Notes: generated from the sequence alone by a model not told the origin. A DNA stretch of 64,000 nt from Lagierella massiliensis (GCA_030532135.1 JAUNLT010000002.1:62001-126000), one strand, 5' to 3'. Counted from the stretch's first letter, positions 53,480 through 63,797 are shown. Made by a program: numbers and translations.

Positions 53480-54745
53480 TTATCTATTTCTGACCATAAA
53501 TTCTTCAAATACTATTTTTATATTTTCATTTTTTCCATTTCTGATGATTTCAAGTTCTGTTTCATCGCCAATTCGATAATTTAATAAAGATTTTCTAATG
53601 TCGTTCATTCCAGCAATCTTTTTATCTCCTAGTCCTACTATTATATCATTTGGTTGTAGTCCAGACTTTCCTGCTGGTGAATTAGGTTCTACTTTTAATA
53701 CCACTGCCCCATTTTCGGCTCCAGTATCGATTTGGAAATACTTTTCGTACATTTCAAGGTCAACTCCTTGAATACCTAATTTTACTATTTTGAAATTTCC
53801 ATTTTCTTTTATCTCATCCACAATTGACTTTGCTATATTTATAGGAATTGCAAACCCAATTCCTTCTCCTCCTCTTGCTTTAGCAGTGTTTATACCGATT
53901 AGCTCTCCCTTTGCATTTAATAGTGCTCCACCTGAATTTCCTCCATTTATTGCAGCATCTGTTTGGATAAGTCCGTCCATTGAAGACCCATTTTCCATAT
54001 TTATAGTCCTATTAAGACCAGAGATATAACCGGAAGTTAAAGTCGACTGTAAATCCAGTCCCAACGGATTTCCTATTGCAATTGCTTTATCTCCTACAGC
54101 TACCTTGTCAGAATCTCCCATATCAATCACAGGTAAGTTTGTCTTTTCGACTTTGATAACAGCTAGATCCAACCCTTCGTCTTGCCAAATCAACTCTCCA
54201 GGGGTCTTTTCTCCATTATTAAATACAACGGTCATCTCTTTAGCTTTTCCATTTCCTACAACATGAGAATTGGTAAGTATATATCCATCTTCGCTAACTA
54301 TTACTCCTGACCCTACCCCTTCTACATATCCATTTAAATTGAAAATGTCATTTGATAAAGTTATTGTAGTTATGCCCACAACTGATGGTATAGCTTTTTG
54401 AGCTATTACATTTTCAACGTTTTGATCTCCTTTTACATTTATAGTCATATTGTTATTTGCACTACTTTGAGTCACTTTGCCATATTCAGCTTCTACAATA
54501 TCCTTTACTTTTACAGCTGTGGCTAAAGAAGAAAGTATAGAAAATAGTAATGTTATTACAATGATTCTAAGCCATGGTGTTCTTCTTGGAGCTCTTCTTA
54601 TCTCTTCTCTGGCAACTCTTCTAACGTCGTCCTGAGTCAGTTTTTCATCCTCTCTTTTGTAAGTATAATCATCGCTATATGAATTATAATAATATCTATT
54701 TTCATCTCTAAAATCATCATTTCTAAAATCTTTGTCATCGTTCAT
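53480..54745 (-). CDS. htrA: HtrA/DegP-like serine protease, membrane-anchored
   Basis: 421 residues from ATG 54745 with GAGGTG upstream (a GTG nine bases earlier lies inside that site). Cytoplasmic charged N-terminus (about 1-60), one membrane helix (61-80), then a trypsin-like domain with catalytic His in TNSHVVG, Asp in GLDLAVIKV and Ser in NGGNSGGALL, and one PDZ domain (about 320-415). It degrades or refolds damaged exported proteins. Confidence 0.95.
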   Translation of the reverse strand: MNDDKDFRNDDFRDENRYYYNSYSDDYTYKREDEKLTQDDVRRVAREEIRRAPRRTPWLRIIVITLLFSILSSLATAVKVKDIVEAEYGKVTQSSANNNMTINVKGDQNVENVIAQKAIPSVVGITTITLSNDIFNLNGYVEGVGSGVIVSEDGYILTNSHVVGNGKAKEMTVVFNNGEKTPGELIWQDEGLDLAVIKVEKTNLPVIDMGDSDKVAVGDKAIAIGNPLGLDLQSTLTSGYISGLNRTINMENGSSMDGLIQTDAAINGGNSGGALLNAKGELIGINTAKARGGEGIGFAIPINIAKSIVDEIKENGNFKIVKLGIQGVDLEMYEKYFQIDTGAENGAVVLKVEPNSPAGKSGLQPNDIIVGLGDKKIAGMNDIRKSLLNYRIGDETELEIIRNGKNENIKIVFEEFMVRNR

Positions 54746-54940
54746 ACTAATCACCTCTTTTATAAGTTATTTTATAATCAATTCCTTTAAACTTTCTTAA
54801 ACTATTAATTTAAATAATCTAAAATTTAGTTTCTTTATTATTTATACCCATTTGTTAATAAATTAATAGTAATTATAGTGTTACATAAACTGAAATTTGG
54901 AGTACAATAATATAAGATGCTAATATTTAAAGGAGGAAAT

Positions 54941-56368
54941 ATGTTAGAAGATTTACAGCCTAAAGATGTGCTTTATTGGTTTGAACAGATAAATAAAATC
55001 CCTAGATGTTCAAAACACGAAAAAGAAATTAGTGATTATATTCTTGATTTTGCTAAAGAGAGAAATTTAGAAGCTAAAAGAGACGAACTATTTAATGTAA
55101 TTATAAAAAAACCTGCTACTAAAGGACTTGAAAATGGACCTACTATAATCCTACAAGGTCATATGGACATGGTATGTGTTAAAACTGAAAATTCAGATCA
55201 CGACTTCTCTAAAGATCCTATAAACTTAAAAGTTATAAATAATTGGATTACTGCAGAAAACACAACTCTAGGTGCCGACAATGGAATTGCGGTGGCATAC
55301 TGTCTTGCACTTTTAGATAGTAAAGACATACCCCATTCCAATTTGGAAATACTCTTAACCACTAGAGAAGAGCTTGGACTAGAAGGTGCCTCCATAGTAA
55401 AAGGTGAAGATTTAAACGGAAAGTATTTACTCAACATTGACGGTGAACTTGAAGGAAATTTATTAGTTGGCTGTGCTGGCGCTGTTACAATGACTTCAAA
55501 AAAGAAATTGGAATTTGAGAAGGCAAAACTAAAAAGTGGATATTCTCTAAAAATTTCAGGCCTAATGGGCGGCCATTCTGGTATGCAAATAGAAAACTTT
55601 CGTGGAAATGCAATTAAATTTATTCCAAGACTATTCCATGGTATAGACAATATTGAAATTTCCCATATGGAAAGTGGACTAAAAAGAAACGCCATTCCCG
55701 CATATGCAGTAGTTAAATTCAATTCCGATGAAGAGTCTATAAAAGAAATCACAAATAGAATTAATACCATTGTATTTGAACATAGAATAACAGATCAACA
55801 TCTTACAATACACATAGACAGGGAAGATAAATTCGAATCTGTCTGGTCTAAATCTTGCCAAAAAGATATTTTAGATTGTCTTCTTACGGTTCCAGACGGA
55901 GTTTTATACATGGACCCATCCTTTAAAGGACTTGTTCAAACGAGTATCTCCAATGATATCTTAAGGCAAAAAGACGATGAAATCTCACTTGTTGCATTAC
56001 TTAGGTCTACTGTGACTTCATCTCTTGATGAATTTAGATATAAATATGAAGTGATAGTAAATAATCACGGATTTGAACTTAGTGATGATGGAGGTTACCC
56101 TGTTTGGGAATACAATCCAGATTCTAAACTTCAAAAAATTGCCACAAGTGTTTACAATGAAATGTATAATGAACAACCAAATGTGCATACTGTACATTGT
56201 GGACTAGAATGTGGAATTTTAAAACAGATTCTAAAAAATACAGATATGATAAGTTTTGGACCCACAATGCACGATGTCCACACCACAAAAGAAAGAGTAA
56301 GTATCGAGTCAATAGGCAAAGTTTGGAATTTTACAAAAAATCTAGTTACAACTTTAAGTAAATCATAG
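54941..56368 (+). CDS. pepD: Aminoacyl-histidine dipeptidase (M20, PepD)
   Basis: 475 residues from ATG 54941, directly after AAAGGAGGAAAT. M20 metallopeptidase motifs are LQGHMDMVC, LGADNGIAVAY and TTREELGLEG; the long lid domain lies about 180-390. It cleaves dipeptides, providing amino acids for fermentation. Monocistronic. Confidence 0.93.
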   Translation: MLEDLQPKDVLYWFEQINKIPRCSKHEKEISDYILDFAKERNLEAKRDELFNVIIKKPATKGLENGPTIILQGHMDMVCVKTENSDHDFSKDPINLKVINNWITAENTTLGADNGIAVAYCLALLDSKDIPHSNLEILLTTREELGLEGASIVKGEDLNGKYLLNIDGELEGNLLVGCAGAVTMTSKKKLEFEKAKLKSGYSLKISGLMGGHSGMQIENFRGNAIKFIPRLFHGIDNIEISHMESGLKRNAIPAYAVVKFNSDEESIKEITNRINTIVFEHRITDQHLTIHIDREDKFESVWSKSCQKDILDCLLTVPDGVLYMDPSFKGLVQTSISNDILRQKDDEISLVALLRSTVTSSLDEFRYKYEVIVNNHGFELSDDGGYPVWEYNPDSKLQKIATSVYNEMYNEQPNVHTVHCGLECGILKQILKNTDMISFGPTMHDVHTTKERVSIESIGKVWNFTKNLVTTLSKS

Positions 56369-56418
56369 TTACATTAAAAAACAAATACACTGTATTATAA
56401 AAACATTTAATAATCATT

Positions 56419-56451
56419 AAAGAGCCAAATTAAATTACTTGGCTCTTTTTT
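56419..56451. terminator. Bidirectional terminator pepD/comF
   Basis: AAAGAGCCAA / TTGGCTCTTT stem with a 10-base A/T loop and T-run on the plus strand, between convergent genes. Confidence 0.88.
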
Positions 56452-56464
56452 CAATTCTTATTAA

Positions 56465-57124
56465 CTATATTCTTCTCTTAAATAGGCTTTCAGGTTTTGC
56501 TTTTCCTATTACAATGCAGTCAATATTTTTATATCCAGCTAATTTCAAATTTTTTATACAGTATTCTAATGTATATCCTGATGTCATTATATCGTCTACT
56601 AGGAGAATTTTTTTATCTAATAATTCTTCAAATATATTTACTTTAAAAGCTGAAGATAAGTTATTTCTACGCTTCTCCATATTCAATAAGTGTTGATCTG
56701 GAGTATCTTTAATCTTTATTAAAATATCCTTATTATAGGGAACTTTAATTCTATCACTTAAAAATTTACATATTACCTCACACTGATTAAAGCCTCTTTT
56801 TAAAACCTTCTTATTTGTTAGGGGTATTGGAACCAAAATATCGTATTTTAAATTGTATAAATTATAAAAATCTTCTAAAAGTTTTGCAAAAAGTTTACCG
56901 TAATATTTCTTTTCTTTAAATTTAAATTCTCCAATCAAACGTTTAATATGACCACTATAAAGGTATGGACTGTAACATGTACAGTCTTCTATAACTCTAA
57001 AGTCATAAACCTTCTCAAGACTATTTTGGCAATTTTCACAAATATAGTCCTTAGCATTTTCTTCACGACAGCATAAACAGATTCCCTTTGGCAAAAAAAT
57101 TAAATCCCTTAAGCTAAAGCCCAT
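56465..57124 (-). CDS. ComF family phosphoribosyltransferase-like protein
   Basis: 219 residues. An N-terminal zinc-finger-like region with Cys16, 18, 19, 29 and 32 is followed by a phosphoribosyltransferase domain with ILLVDDIMTSGYTL near 170. ComF proteins assist single-stranded DNA uptake during transformation; partner com genes are not adjacent. It starts 9 bases after recD2 ends. Confidence 0.9.
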   Translation of the reverse strand: MGFSLRDLIFLPKGICLCCREENAKDYICENCQNSLEKVYDFRVIEDCTCYSPYLYSGHIKRLIGEFKFKEKKYYGKLFAKLLEDFYNLYNLKYDILVPIPLTNKKVLKRGFNQCEVICKFLSDRIKVPYNKDILIKIKDTPDQHLLNMEKRRNNLSSAFKVNIFEELLDKKILLVDDIMTSGYTLEYCIKNLKLAGYKNIDCIVIGKAKPESLFKRRI

Positions 57125-57133
57125 GTTTTCTCC

Positions 57134-59362
57134 TTATTCAATTACCCCAGAATAAACATTATAGTATTCTATTATTCTCTTTTCCAATGTGGAATTTCTA
57201 TTAATTACGTAAGTATTTTTAATCATATTAGACAGATATCTTCTATCTCCCACCATTACCACGAGTTTCTTAGCTCTTGTTATAGCGGTATATATTAGGT
57301 TTCTAGTCATAAGCATAAAAGGTCCTTGACCCACTGGAATTACCACTACAGGAAATTCACAACCTTGTGACTTGTGTATGGTTATGGCATATGCAAGTGA
57401 AAGCTGTTCCAGTTCATTATAAGTGTATGTTACAACTTTTTCATTGTCGAATATAACTTCAAGCTTGTCATAGTAATTGTCCACCTTTGAGATAATCCCA
57501 AAATCACCATTAAAAATACCCAAGCTCACTTCTCCATTTTCCAACCTACATTCTTTTTCATAATTGTTCTTTATCTGCATAACTTTATCGCCTTCTCTAA
57601 AGATTTTTTCACCTTTGATTATTTCTTCAAGTTGAGGCGTTTTTGGATTTAGAACTTCCTGCAAGCTCTCGTTTAATTCCTTTGTGCCAATATCTGTTTT
57701 TTTCATAGGAGTTAGTACTTGAATATCCTGTGTGCTTTCAAAATTATAAAAATCGGGAAGTCTCTTAGAAACAAGTTTTAGTAAAGTAGCTTTAATATTA
57801 GGTCTTTTATTTTCATCTATAAAGTAAAAATCCTTTCCCTTTTCATTTAAAATAGGAAATTCTCCATTATTAATTCTGTGGGCATTTAATACTATATTAC
57901 TTTTTTCCCCCTGTCTAAATATTTTATTAAGTCTTATGGTTTTTATAAGCTTTGAATCTATAATGTCTTTTAGTACATTTCCTGCACCAACTGACGGAAG
58001 TTGATCTGTATCTCCTACAAAGATTAGCTTTGTATCGCTTGAAATACCTTTTAACAGATTTTCTAATAAAATTAAGTCAATCATAGAAGCTTCATCTATT
58101 ATTAAAATATCTCCATCCAAAGGATTGTCCACATTATGTTCAAAAATCATTCCTCTTCCTGAATCTACCGGTGTATATCCTAAAAGTCTATGAATTGTCT
58201 TTGCTTCTACTCCTGAAGTTTCTTCCATTCTCTTAGCTGCTCTTCCCGTAGGTGCTGCAAGTAAAACTTTGAGTTTGTGCTTTTTATAAATATCTACAAT
58301 CTTTTTTACAATGGTGGTCTTACCCGTTCCAGGACCTCCTGTAATTACAAGAATATTTTCAGTACAAGCATATTTAATAGCATCTATCTGCTGTTTATCA
58401 TAAGTTATTTCTTCGTTTTTTAAGATTTCCCGTTCTTCCATTTCCCAATTTATTCCTGTAAATATCTTATCGTTATTAAGAAGTCTTCCAAAAGCTTCCC
58501 CCACCTTTAGTTCTGAACTATACAATTCAGGACTATAGATGATTTTTTTATCCTTATATTCATCTAAGACTAAAACTCCTTCAATAACTGCATAACTTAA
58601 ATGTTTTTCAACTTCTTCATTTGACAAATCTAAAAGAGCTCCTACATTTTCAATAGTTAAATCATATGGCATGTAACAATGTCCGTTTGTCACCGCCTCA
58701 TTGTTTAGATAGTAAGAAAAGCAAGCTTTAACTCTAAATGGTGAGTCTTTTTTTATGTCCGTCTTTAGTGCAATTTCATCCGCCCTCTTAAAACCTATTC
58801 CCCAAATATCATTTATTAAAGAATATGGATTTTTTTTAATCCTCTCAACAGTTTCATCCTTATACTCTCTTATTATTCTTTGAGCCTGTGTAGAAGTGAT
58901 ACCTAAGCTTTGAAGATATATTACCGTATCTTGAACTTCCTTTTGTTCATTAATAGCATTTTCAATTTCTTCAAATTTTTTCTTACCTATTCCGGGAACT
59001 TCTAAAAGCCTTGATGGAGTTTCATTTATAATACTTAGAGTATCTTCTCCAAACCTATCTACGATGCGTTTTGCCATGACCTTGCCCACATGAGGAAAAA
59101 TTCCCGATGACAAATACTTTATAATGGAAACTTTGGACTTTCCCTGATTTACTTTATATTCTTCAATATTAATTTGTTCGCCGTATTTATCGTGATAAAT
59201 AAAATCTCCAGAGATTTTAAGTCCGTCCCCTACTTTAATATCTTTTATGTAACCGACAGCCGTTATATCTCCATCTTCCGTCTTTAGTTTAAGAACCGTA
59301 TAGTTATTTATTTTATTGTTAAAGATAATATTTTCTACTACGCCTTCAAATTCCATAAACAT
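57134..59362 (-). CDS. recD2: RecD2-type ATP-dependent DNA helicase
   Basis: 742 residues: N-terminal OB-like domain, helix-hairpin-helix repeats (about 85-200), then SF1B helicase core with Walker A GGPGTGKTTIV near 345, DEASMIDL near 425 and a C-terminal TITRAKKLVVMVGDR motif. It unwinds 5'-3' in repair. An ATG two codons inside (MEFEGVVENI) is an alternative start; neither has a strong ribosome binding site, and a terminator sits just upstream. Confidence 0.94.
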   Translation of the reverse strand: MFMEFEGVVENIIFNNKINNYTVLKLKTEDGDITAVGYIKDIKVGDGLKISGDFIYHDKYGEQINIEEYKVNQGKSKVSIIKYLSSGIFPHVGKVMAKRIVDRFGEDTLSIINETPSRLLEVPGIGKKKFEEIENAINEQKEVQDTVIYLQSLGITSTQAQRIIREYKDETVERIKKNPYSLINDIWGIGFKRADEIALKTDIKKDSPFRVKACFSYYLNNEAVTNGHCYMPYDLTIENVGALLDLSNEEVEKHLSYAVIEGVLVLDEYKDKKIIYSPELYSSELKVGEAFGRLLNNDKIFTGINWEMEEREILKNEEITYDKQQIDAIKYACTENILVITGGPGTGKTTIVKKIVDIYKKHKLKVLLAAPTGRAAKRMEETSGVEAKTIHRLLGYTPVDSGRGMIFEHNVDNPLDGDILIIDEASMIDLILLENLLKGISSDTKLIFVGDTDQLPSVGAGNVLKDIIDSKLIKTIRLNKIFRQGEKSNIVLNAHRINNGEFPILNEKGKDFYFIDENKRPNIKATLLKLVSKRLPDFYNFESTQDIQVLTPMKKTDIGTKELNESLQEVLNPKTPQLEEIIKGEKIFREGDKVMQIKNNYEKECRLENGEVSLGIFNGDFGIISKVDNYYDKLEVIFDNEKVVTYTYNELEQLSLAYAITIHKSQGCEFPVVVIPVGQGPFMLMTRNLIYTAITRAKKLVVMVGDRRYLSNMIKNTYVINRNSTLEKRIIEYYNVYSGVIE

Positions 59363-59370
59363 CCCATCTT

Positions 59371-59392
59371 AAAAAAGCGGGGATAACCCCGC
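59371..59392 (-). terminator. Terminator between murA and recD2
   Basis: GCGGGG-TTAT-CCCCGC on the minus strand followed by six Ts, one base after the murA stop codon. recD2 begins only about nine bases after the T-run. Confidence 0.92.
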
Positions 59393-60658
59393 CTAATCAT
59401 CAATACTTTCTATTTTAGCTCCTAATTTCTTTAGTTTTCCAACAATATCGTCATATCCTCTGTATATATGTTGTACTTGAGAAATATAAGTCTTTCCTTC
59501 AGCTGCAAGACCTGCAAGTATTAGTGCAGCCCCTGCTCTTAAATCAGTTGCATTCACCTGAGCTCCCTTTAATTTAGGAACCCCTGCAATTCTCGCCTCT
59601 CTAGCATCAGTTGCAATAATTGCTCCCATCTTTAAAAGCTCATCCACATGCATAAACCTATTTTCAAAAACCGTTTCTGTTACCATGGATTGACCTTCTG
59701 CAACGGTTAAAAGAGCCATAAACTGTGCCTGTGCATCTGTAGGAAATCCTGGATATGGTAAAGTCTTTATATCAGTTCCAATAAGTTTTTCTCCACCTAT
59801 AACCCTTATTACATCCTTATCTTCGTTTACATAAACTCTACAGCCTACTTCTTTTAGCTTCGCAATAATAGGCATAACATGACTTGGTATACAATTTTCT
59901 ACAGTAATATCTCCCTTTGTAATAGCTGCAGCTATCATATATGTGGAGGCTTCAATTCTGTCAGGAATAATTGCATGTTGTCCTCCACCAAGTTTTTCTA
60001 CACCTTTAATTCTTATGGCTGAAGTACCTGCCCCTTTTATATTTGCTCCTAATTTATTTAAGAAATTGGCAAGGTCTACAATCTCAGGTTCTTTAGCTGC
60101 ATTTTCAATTACAGTTTCACCTTTTGCCAAAGTTGCTGCCATCATAATATTTTGAGTAGCTCCAACAGAAGGAAAATCTATATATATAGTATCTCCTGTT
60201 AACCCATCCTTAGAAACCGCTTCTATACTGTCAGCACTCTCATTTATAGTTGCACCTAGTGCTTTAAAACCTTTTAAATGTAAATCTATAGGTCTTTTAC
60301 CAATTGCACATCCCCCAGGTAAATAAGTCATGGTTTCTCCTTTTCTTGCCAGTAATGGCCCCATAACTAAGAAGGACGCTCTCATTCTATTCATTAATTC
60401 TCTTTCCGCAATATGACCTGTTAATTGGGAAGAGTCTATCTTAACAGTATTTTCATCCAAATATGAAACTTTAGATCCTAATGACTCTAAAACTTTTAAT
60501 ATTACACTTATATCACTTAACTTTGGTACATTCTCCAAAACAATAGGTTCTGTTCCTAATAAAGAAGCAGCAATTATAGGTAGAGCAGCATTTTTTGCTC
60601 CATCTACCTTGACATTTCCGGATAATGGACCACTATTACTTATAACTATTCTTTCCAC
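59393..60658 (-). CDS. murA: UDP-N-acetylglucosamine 1-carboxyvinyltransferase
   Basis: 421 residues, typical MurA length. The catalytic Cys lies in LPGGCAIGKRPIDLH near 117 and the substrate-binding DGAKNAALP near residue 20. It transfers enolpyruvate to UDP-GlcNAc, the first committed peptidoglycan step, upstream of MurC. The presence of Cys (not Asp) predicts fosfomycin sensitivity of this enzyme. AGGT precedes the ATG. Confidence 0.97.
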   Translation of the reverse strand: MERIVISNSGPLSGNVKVDGAKNAALPIIAASLLGTEPIVLENVPKLSDISVILKVLESLGSKVSYLDENTVKIDSSQLTGHIAERELMNRMRASFLVMGPLLARKGETMTYLPGGCAIGKRPIDLHLKGFKALGATINESADSIEAVSKDGLTGDTIYIDFPSVGATQNIMMAATLAKGETVIENAAKEPEIVDLANFLNKLGANIKGAGTSAIRIKGVEKLGGGQHAIIPDRIEASTYMIAAAITKGDITVENCIPSHVMPIIAKLKEVGCRVYVNEDKDVIRVIGGEKLIGTDIKTLPYPGFPTDAQAQFMALLTVAEGQSMVTETVFENRFMHVDELLKMGAIIATDAREARIAGVPKLKGAQVNATDLRAGAALILAGLAAEGKTYISQVQHIYRGYDDIVGKLKKLGAKIESIDD

Positions 60659-60919
60659 GATACCTCCATAAACTTTCTATCTTATTACAATATTATATCA
60701 TAAAGGTTGATTTTAAGCATTTTAAAAGACTTTTGCATCAATTTATACTACTAGATATTATATCCTTATACAAATAAATTAAACTTAAATTTTCCATTTT
60801 CCTATTCTATCATAAAATATTAAAATTTTTACAATAAACAATATTAAATCTCCAATATCTGATATAATAATTATGGTTTATTTTAAATAAAATTGAAAAA
60901 ATATTATTAGGAGGATAAA

Positions 60920-61501
60920 ATGAAAAATCTTTCTACAAGAGATTTAACTATCTTAGCCTTACTATCAGCCATAACCATAGTATTTGGACTTACCCCTCTA
61001 GGATACATACCACTTGGGCTAATAAGAATAACTACACTTCACATACCAACAATTATCGGTGCAATCATTTGTGGTCCCTTAATTGGTGGACTTGTAGGGC
61101 TTGTATTTGGCTTGTTTTCTCTATTTACAAACTTAACAGCACCTACTTCCCTACTGTACTTTATGTTTATAAATCCACTTGTTTCAGTAGTTCCTAGGGT
61201 TTTAATAGGCGTTTTAACAGGACTATTATTTAGAAAATTGGACCTTAAATTCAAAGACAATTTTTTTATTCCTTTTATTGTCGGAGCTTGTGGTGCTATT
61301 ATCAATACTGTATTTGTACTTGGAACTGGATATATAATATATGGACAAAAGATTGCAGAAATTTATAAAGTTTCCAATTCCGGCAAAATTCTAATTGGGA
61401 TTGCCGCATCAAATCTACCTTTGGAAATGTTAGCTACAAGTGTAATTGTAGGTTTTGTGATTAAACCACTTAAAAAATCTCTAATAAAAACTAGAAAATA
61501 A
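60920..61501 (+). CDS. ECF transporter S component
   Basis: 193 residues, about six membrane segments, starting STRDLTILALLSAITIVFG, with GAIICGPLIGGLVGLVFGLFSLF typical of the PF12822-type substrate-binding subunit. These capture vitamins (pantothenate, folate and others) for an energy-coupling ATPase module encoded elsewhere. The substrate is not determinable by eye; no vitamin riboswitch is seen upstream. AGGAGG lies before the ATG, and a TATAAT at 60863-60868 is a likely -10. Confidence 0.85.
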   Translation: MKNLSTRDLTILALLSAITIVFGLTPLGYIPLGLIRITTLHIPTIIGAIICGPLIGGLVGLVFGLFSLFTNLTAPTSLLYFMFINPLVSVVPRVLIGVLTGLLFRKLDLKFKDNFFIPFIVGACGAIINTVFVLGTGYIIYGQKIAEIYKVSNSGKILIGIAASNLPLEMLATSVIVGFVIKPLKKSLIKTRK

Positions 61502-61503
61502 TT

Positions 61504-61527
61504 GAGGCTATACGCCTCTTTTTTTTA
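61504..61527 (+). terminator. Terminator of the ECF S-component gene
   Basis: GAGGC / GCCTC stem around TATAC followed by nine Ts, three bases after the stop codon. Confidence 0.9.
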
Positions 61528-61656
61528 TTTACTTAAACCAATTTACCTTTTTATATTATATGAATTTGATAACTATGTGCTACTGTGATATATTGAATTA
61601 AAGCGAAGCTGTAACTGAGGTCTTCGGATCTTAAATATAAAAAAAGGAGTAATTGA

Positions 61657-62859
61657 ATGAGTAAGAAAAACGGTTTCAAACTTGGACTATTGTCCAAATT
61701 GATTATCGGAGTTATTTGTGGGATTATTATCGGTATAATCGCACCTACGATAGTCATGCGTGGGATTAACACATTAGTAGGGATATTTAGTAACTATCTA
61801 AACTTTATCGTACCAATGATAATACTTGCATTTGTAGTTACAGGAATTTCTGATTTAGGTTCTGGTTCAGGAAAAATATTAGGTTTTTCCGTCTTCGTAT
61901 CTTATGGTTCCACAATTCTTTGGGGCTTTATAGCTTATTTCCTTTCCATGGCTATATTCCCAAGGGTTCTAGATCTTTCAGGAACAGCTTCAGTAAATGA
62001 TATGGCAGAAATAGAACCTTTCTTTGTCATCGAAATGCCACCTCTTGCCAATATAACTTCAATTTTAATACTGGCATTTATTTTAGGAATTGGTATTTCC
62101 ATGTTAAAAACAGAAAAGATTAAAGGAATTTTTTCAGAATTTCACAAGATTATCAATATGATCTTAGAAAAGTCTATTATTCCATTTTTGCCTTGGTATA
62201 TTGCAGGAATTTTTGCTCAACTTGCCTTTACTGGCAATATCCAAGAAATACTAAAATCCTATGGATTTGTATTTATAGCTGTTGTACTATTCCAAATAGT
62301 TGCAAATATTTTGGAATATGTAATAGCTAAAATTTACAACAAAGACGCTCCAAGCATACCACAGTTTATTAAAAATCAAATTCCATCCTGGTTAACTGCT
62401 GTGGGAACTCAATCTTCTGCCGCTACCATTCCCATAACTTTACAAACCGCTGAGAAAAACGGTACATCAAAGGAAATTAGAGACTTTTTTATACCTCTTT
62501 CTGCTACAATACACTTTCCTGGAAGTTCAATTGCAATCATGATGTTTGCAACAGCAGTTATGTTAATGGACAATATGAACCCTTCTTTTGGATCCATTGT
62601 AATTTTTATCCTTTTAATGGGTGTTACAATGGTTGCAGCTCCAGGAGTTCCCGGTGGAGCGATAATGGCAGCTCTTGGATTATTAGGAGCTCATTTAGGT
62701 TTTAGTGACACCCAAAGTACACTAATGATTGCTCTTTACTTAGCTCAGGATAGTTTTGGAACTGCTTGTTCTGTTTCAGGAAACTGTGCTCTTGTTACCA
62801 TTGTTGATAAGAAAGCTTTAGAATTGGAGGCAAAAGATGCAAAAAGTAAAATCAGATAA
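61657..62859 (+). CDS. Dicarboxylate/amino acid:cation symporter (DAACS)
   Basis: 400 residues with about eight membrane segments. Family features are the serine-rich TAVGTQSSAATIPITLQ hairpin (near 250) and the NxMDG-equivalent region toward LAQDSFGTACSVSGNCAL (near 375). It would import glutamate, aspartate, serine or C4 acids with Na+ or H+. AAAAGGAG precedes the ATG. Its last 23 bases overlap the acetamidase gene, so the two are coupled. Confidence 0.92.
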   Translation: MSKKNGFKLGLLSKLIIGVICGIIIGIIAPTIVMRGINTLVGIFSNYLNFIVPMIILAFVVTGISDLGSGSGKILGFSVFVSYGSTILWGFIAYFLSMAIFPRVLDLSGTASVNDMAEIEPFFVIEMPPLANITSILILAFILGIGISMLKTEKIKGIFSEFHKIINMILEKSIIPFLPWYIAGIFAQLAFTGNIQEILKSYGFVFIAVVLFQIVANILEYVIAKIYNKDAPSIPQFIKNQIPSWLTAVGTQSSAATIPITLQTAEKNGTSKEIRDFFIPLSATIHFPGSSIAIMMFATAVMLMDNMNPSFGSIVIFILLMGVTMVAAPGVPGGAIMAALGLLGAHLGFSDTQSTLMIALYLAQDSFGTACSVSGNCALVTIVDKKALELEAKDAKSKIR

Positions 62860-63745
62860 AGTAATTTATACATTCAAAACCGATTTAAAAGAAGTAGCTA
62901 CAGTAAAAGAACACGAAGAATTTATAGTTGAAACAAACGACTGTTTCTATCAGCAAATACAAAGAGAAGATCAAGTTATTGAAGAAATAGACCAGTCTTC
63001 ATTAAATCCTGCTACAGGACCTATCTATGTAGAAGGAGCTCAAAAGGGAGATTTATTAAAAGTAAATATAAAGAAAATAGAAGTTTCTGAAAAAGGTTGC
63101 TCCCTTGCTATTCCTGGATTTGGTGTTCTTGGAGATAAAAAAATGAAAGCAACTACAAAAGTAATTGAAGTTTTCAACTCTTTAGCTCATTTTTCAGAAG
63201 ACATTAAAATTCCTATAAAACCTATGATAGGAGTAATAGGTGTTGCCCCTTTTGAAGAGGACGGATCTCACAATACGGATACACCTTTTAAACATGGTGG
63301 AAATATGGACACTACAGAAATAGGTGAAAACACAACTCTTTATTTTCCTGTTGCAGTTGACGGAGCAATGCTTGCACTAGGAGACTTACACGCTGTTATG
63401 GGTGATGGTGAAGTTAGTGGAACAGGTCTTGAAATTCCTGGTGAGGTAACTTTAGAAGTTGAAGTAATTAAAAACAAAACTTTTAACTGGCCTATTTTAG
63501 AAACTAAAGATGAAATAATTGTACTTTCAAGTGGTGATAGTATGGAACAAGCCACTAAATACGCTCTAGAGAGTATTATAGATATATTAAAAAACTCCTT
63601 GAATATATCTTGGGAAGAAAGTTATATACTATCTAGTTTGGCTGTAGATTTGAGAATTTCTCAATTAGTAGATCCAAAAATTACAATACGATCTGCTATT
63701 TCAAAGGAAATTCTTTCAATTGATAAGGTTATAGAAAATTTATAA
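62837..63745 (+). CDS. Acetamidase/formamidase family protein
   Basis: 302 residues. Family hallmarks are NPATGPIYVEGAQKGDLLKV and the metal-site region GGNMDT...LYFPVAVDGAMLALGDLHAVMGDGEVSGTG. It hydrolyses formamide or short amides to ammonia and acid. TTGGAGG lies six bases before the ATG, inside the end of the symporter gene. The overlap suggests that the symporter imports a substrate or exports a product of this enzyme. Confidence 0.93.
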   Translation: MQKVKSDKVIYTFKTDLKEVATVKEHEEFIVETNDCFYQQIQREDQVIEEIDQSSLNPATGPIYVEGAQKGDLLKVNIKKIEVSEKGCSLAIPGFGVLGDKKMKATTKVIEVFNSLAHFSEDIKIPIKPMIGVIGVAPFEEDGSHNTDTPFKHGGNMDTTEIGENTTLYFPVAVDGAMLALGDLHAVMGDGEVSGTGLEIPGEVTLEVEVIKNKTFNWPILETKDEIIVLSSGDSMEQATKYALESIIDILKNSLNISWEESYILSSLAVDLRISQLVDPKITIRSAISKEILSIDKVIENL

Positions 63746-63756
63746 CTATACAAAGA

Positions 63757-63789
63757 AAATAGGAGGTGTCAAGTTGACACCTCCTATTT
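63757..63789. terminator. Bidirectional terminator
   Basis: AAATAGGAGGTGTCAA / TTGACACCTCCTATTT, a 16-bp stem between the convergent acetamidase and aldo/keto reductase genes. The T-rich side is on the minus strand (TTTTCTTTG), so it mainly ends the edge gene. Confidence 0.85.
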
Positions 63790-63797
63790 CCTAATAA

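Noticed and set aside
55198-55770. 190-codon minus-strand frame opposite pepD
   Set aside because: Antisense shadow of a well-conserved peptidase; low-complexity Ser/Phe-rich product typical of reverse-frame artefacts.
61560-61650. Possible riboswitch or T-box leader before the DAACS gene (GAGGTCTTCGGATCTT)
   Set aside because: Only a weak short hairpin, no T-box or known aptamer consensus and no terminator before the gene.
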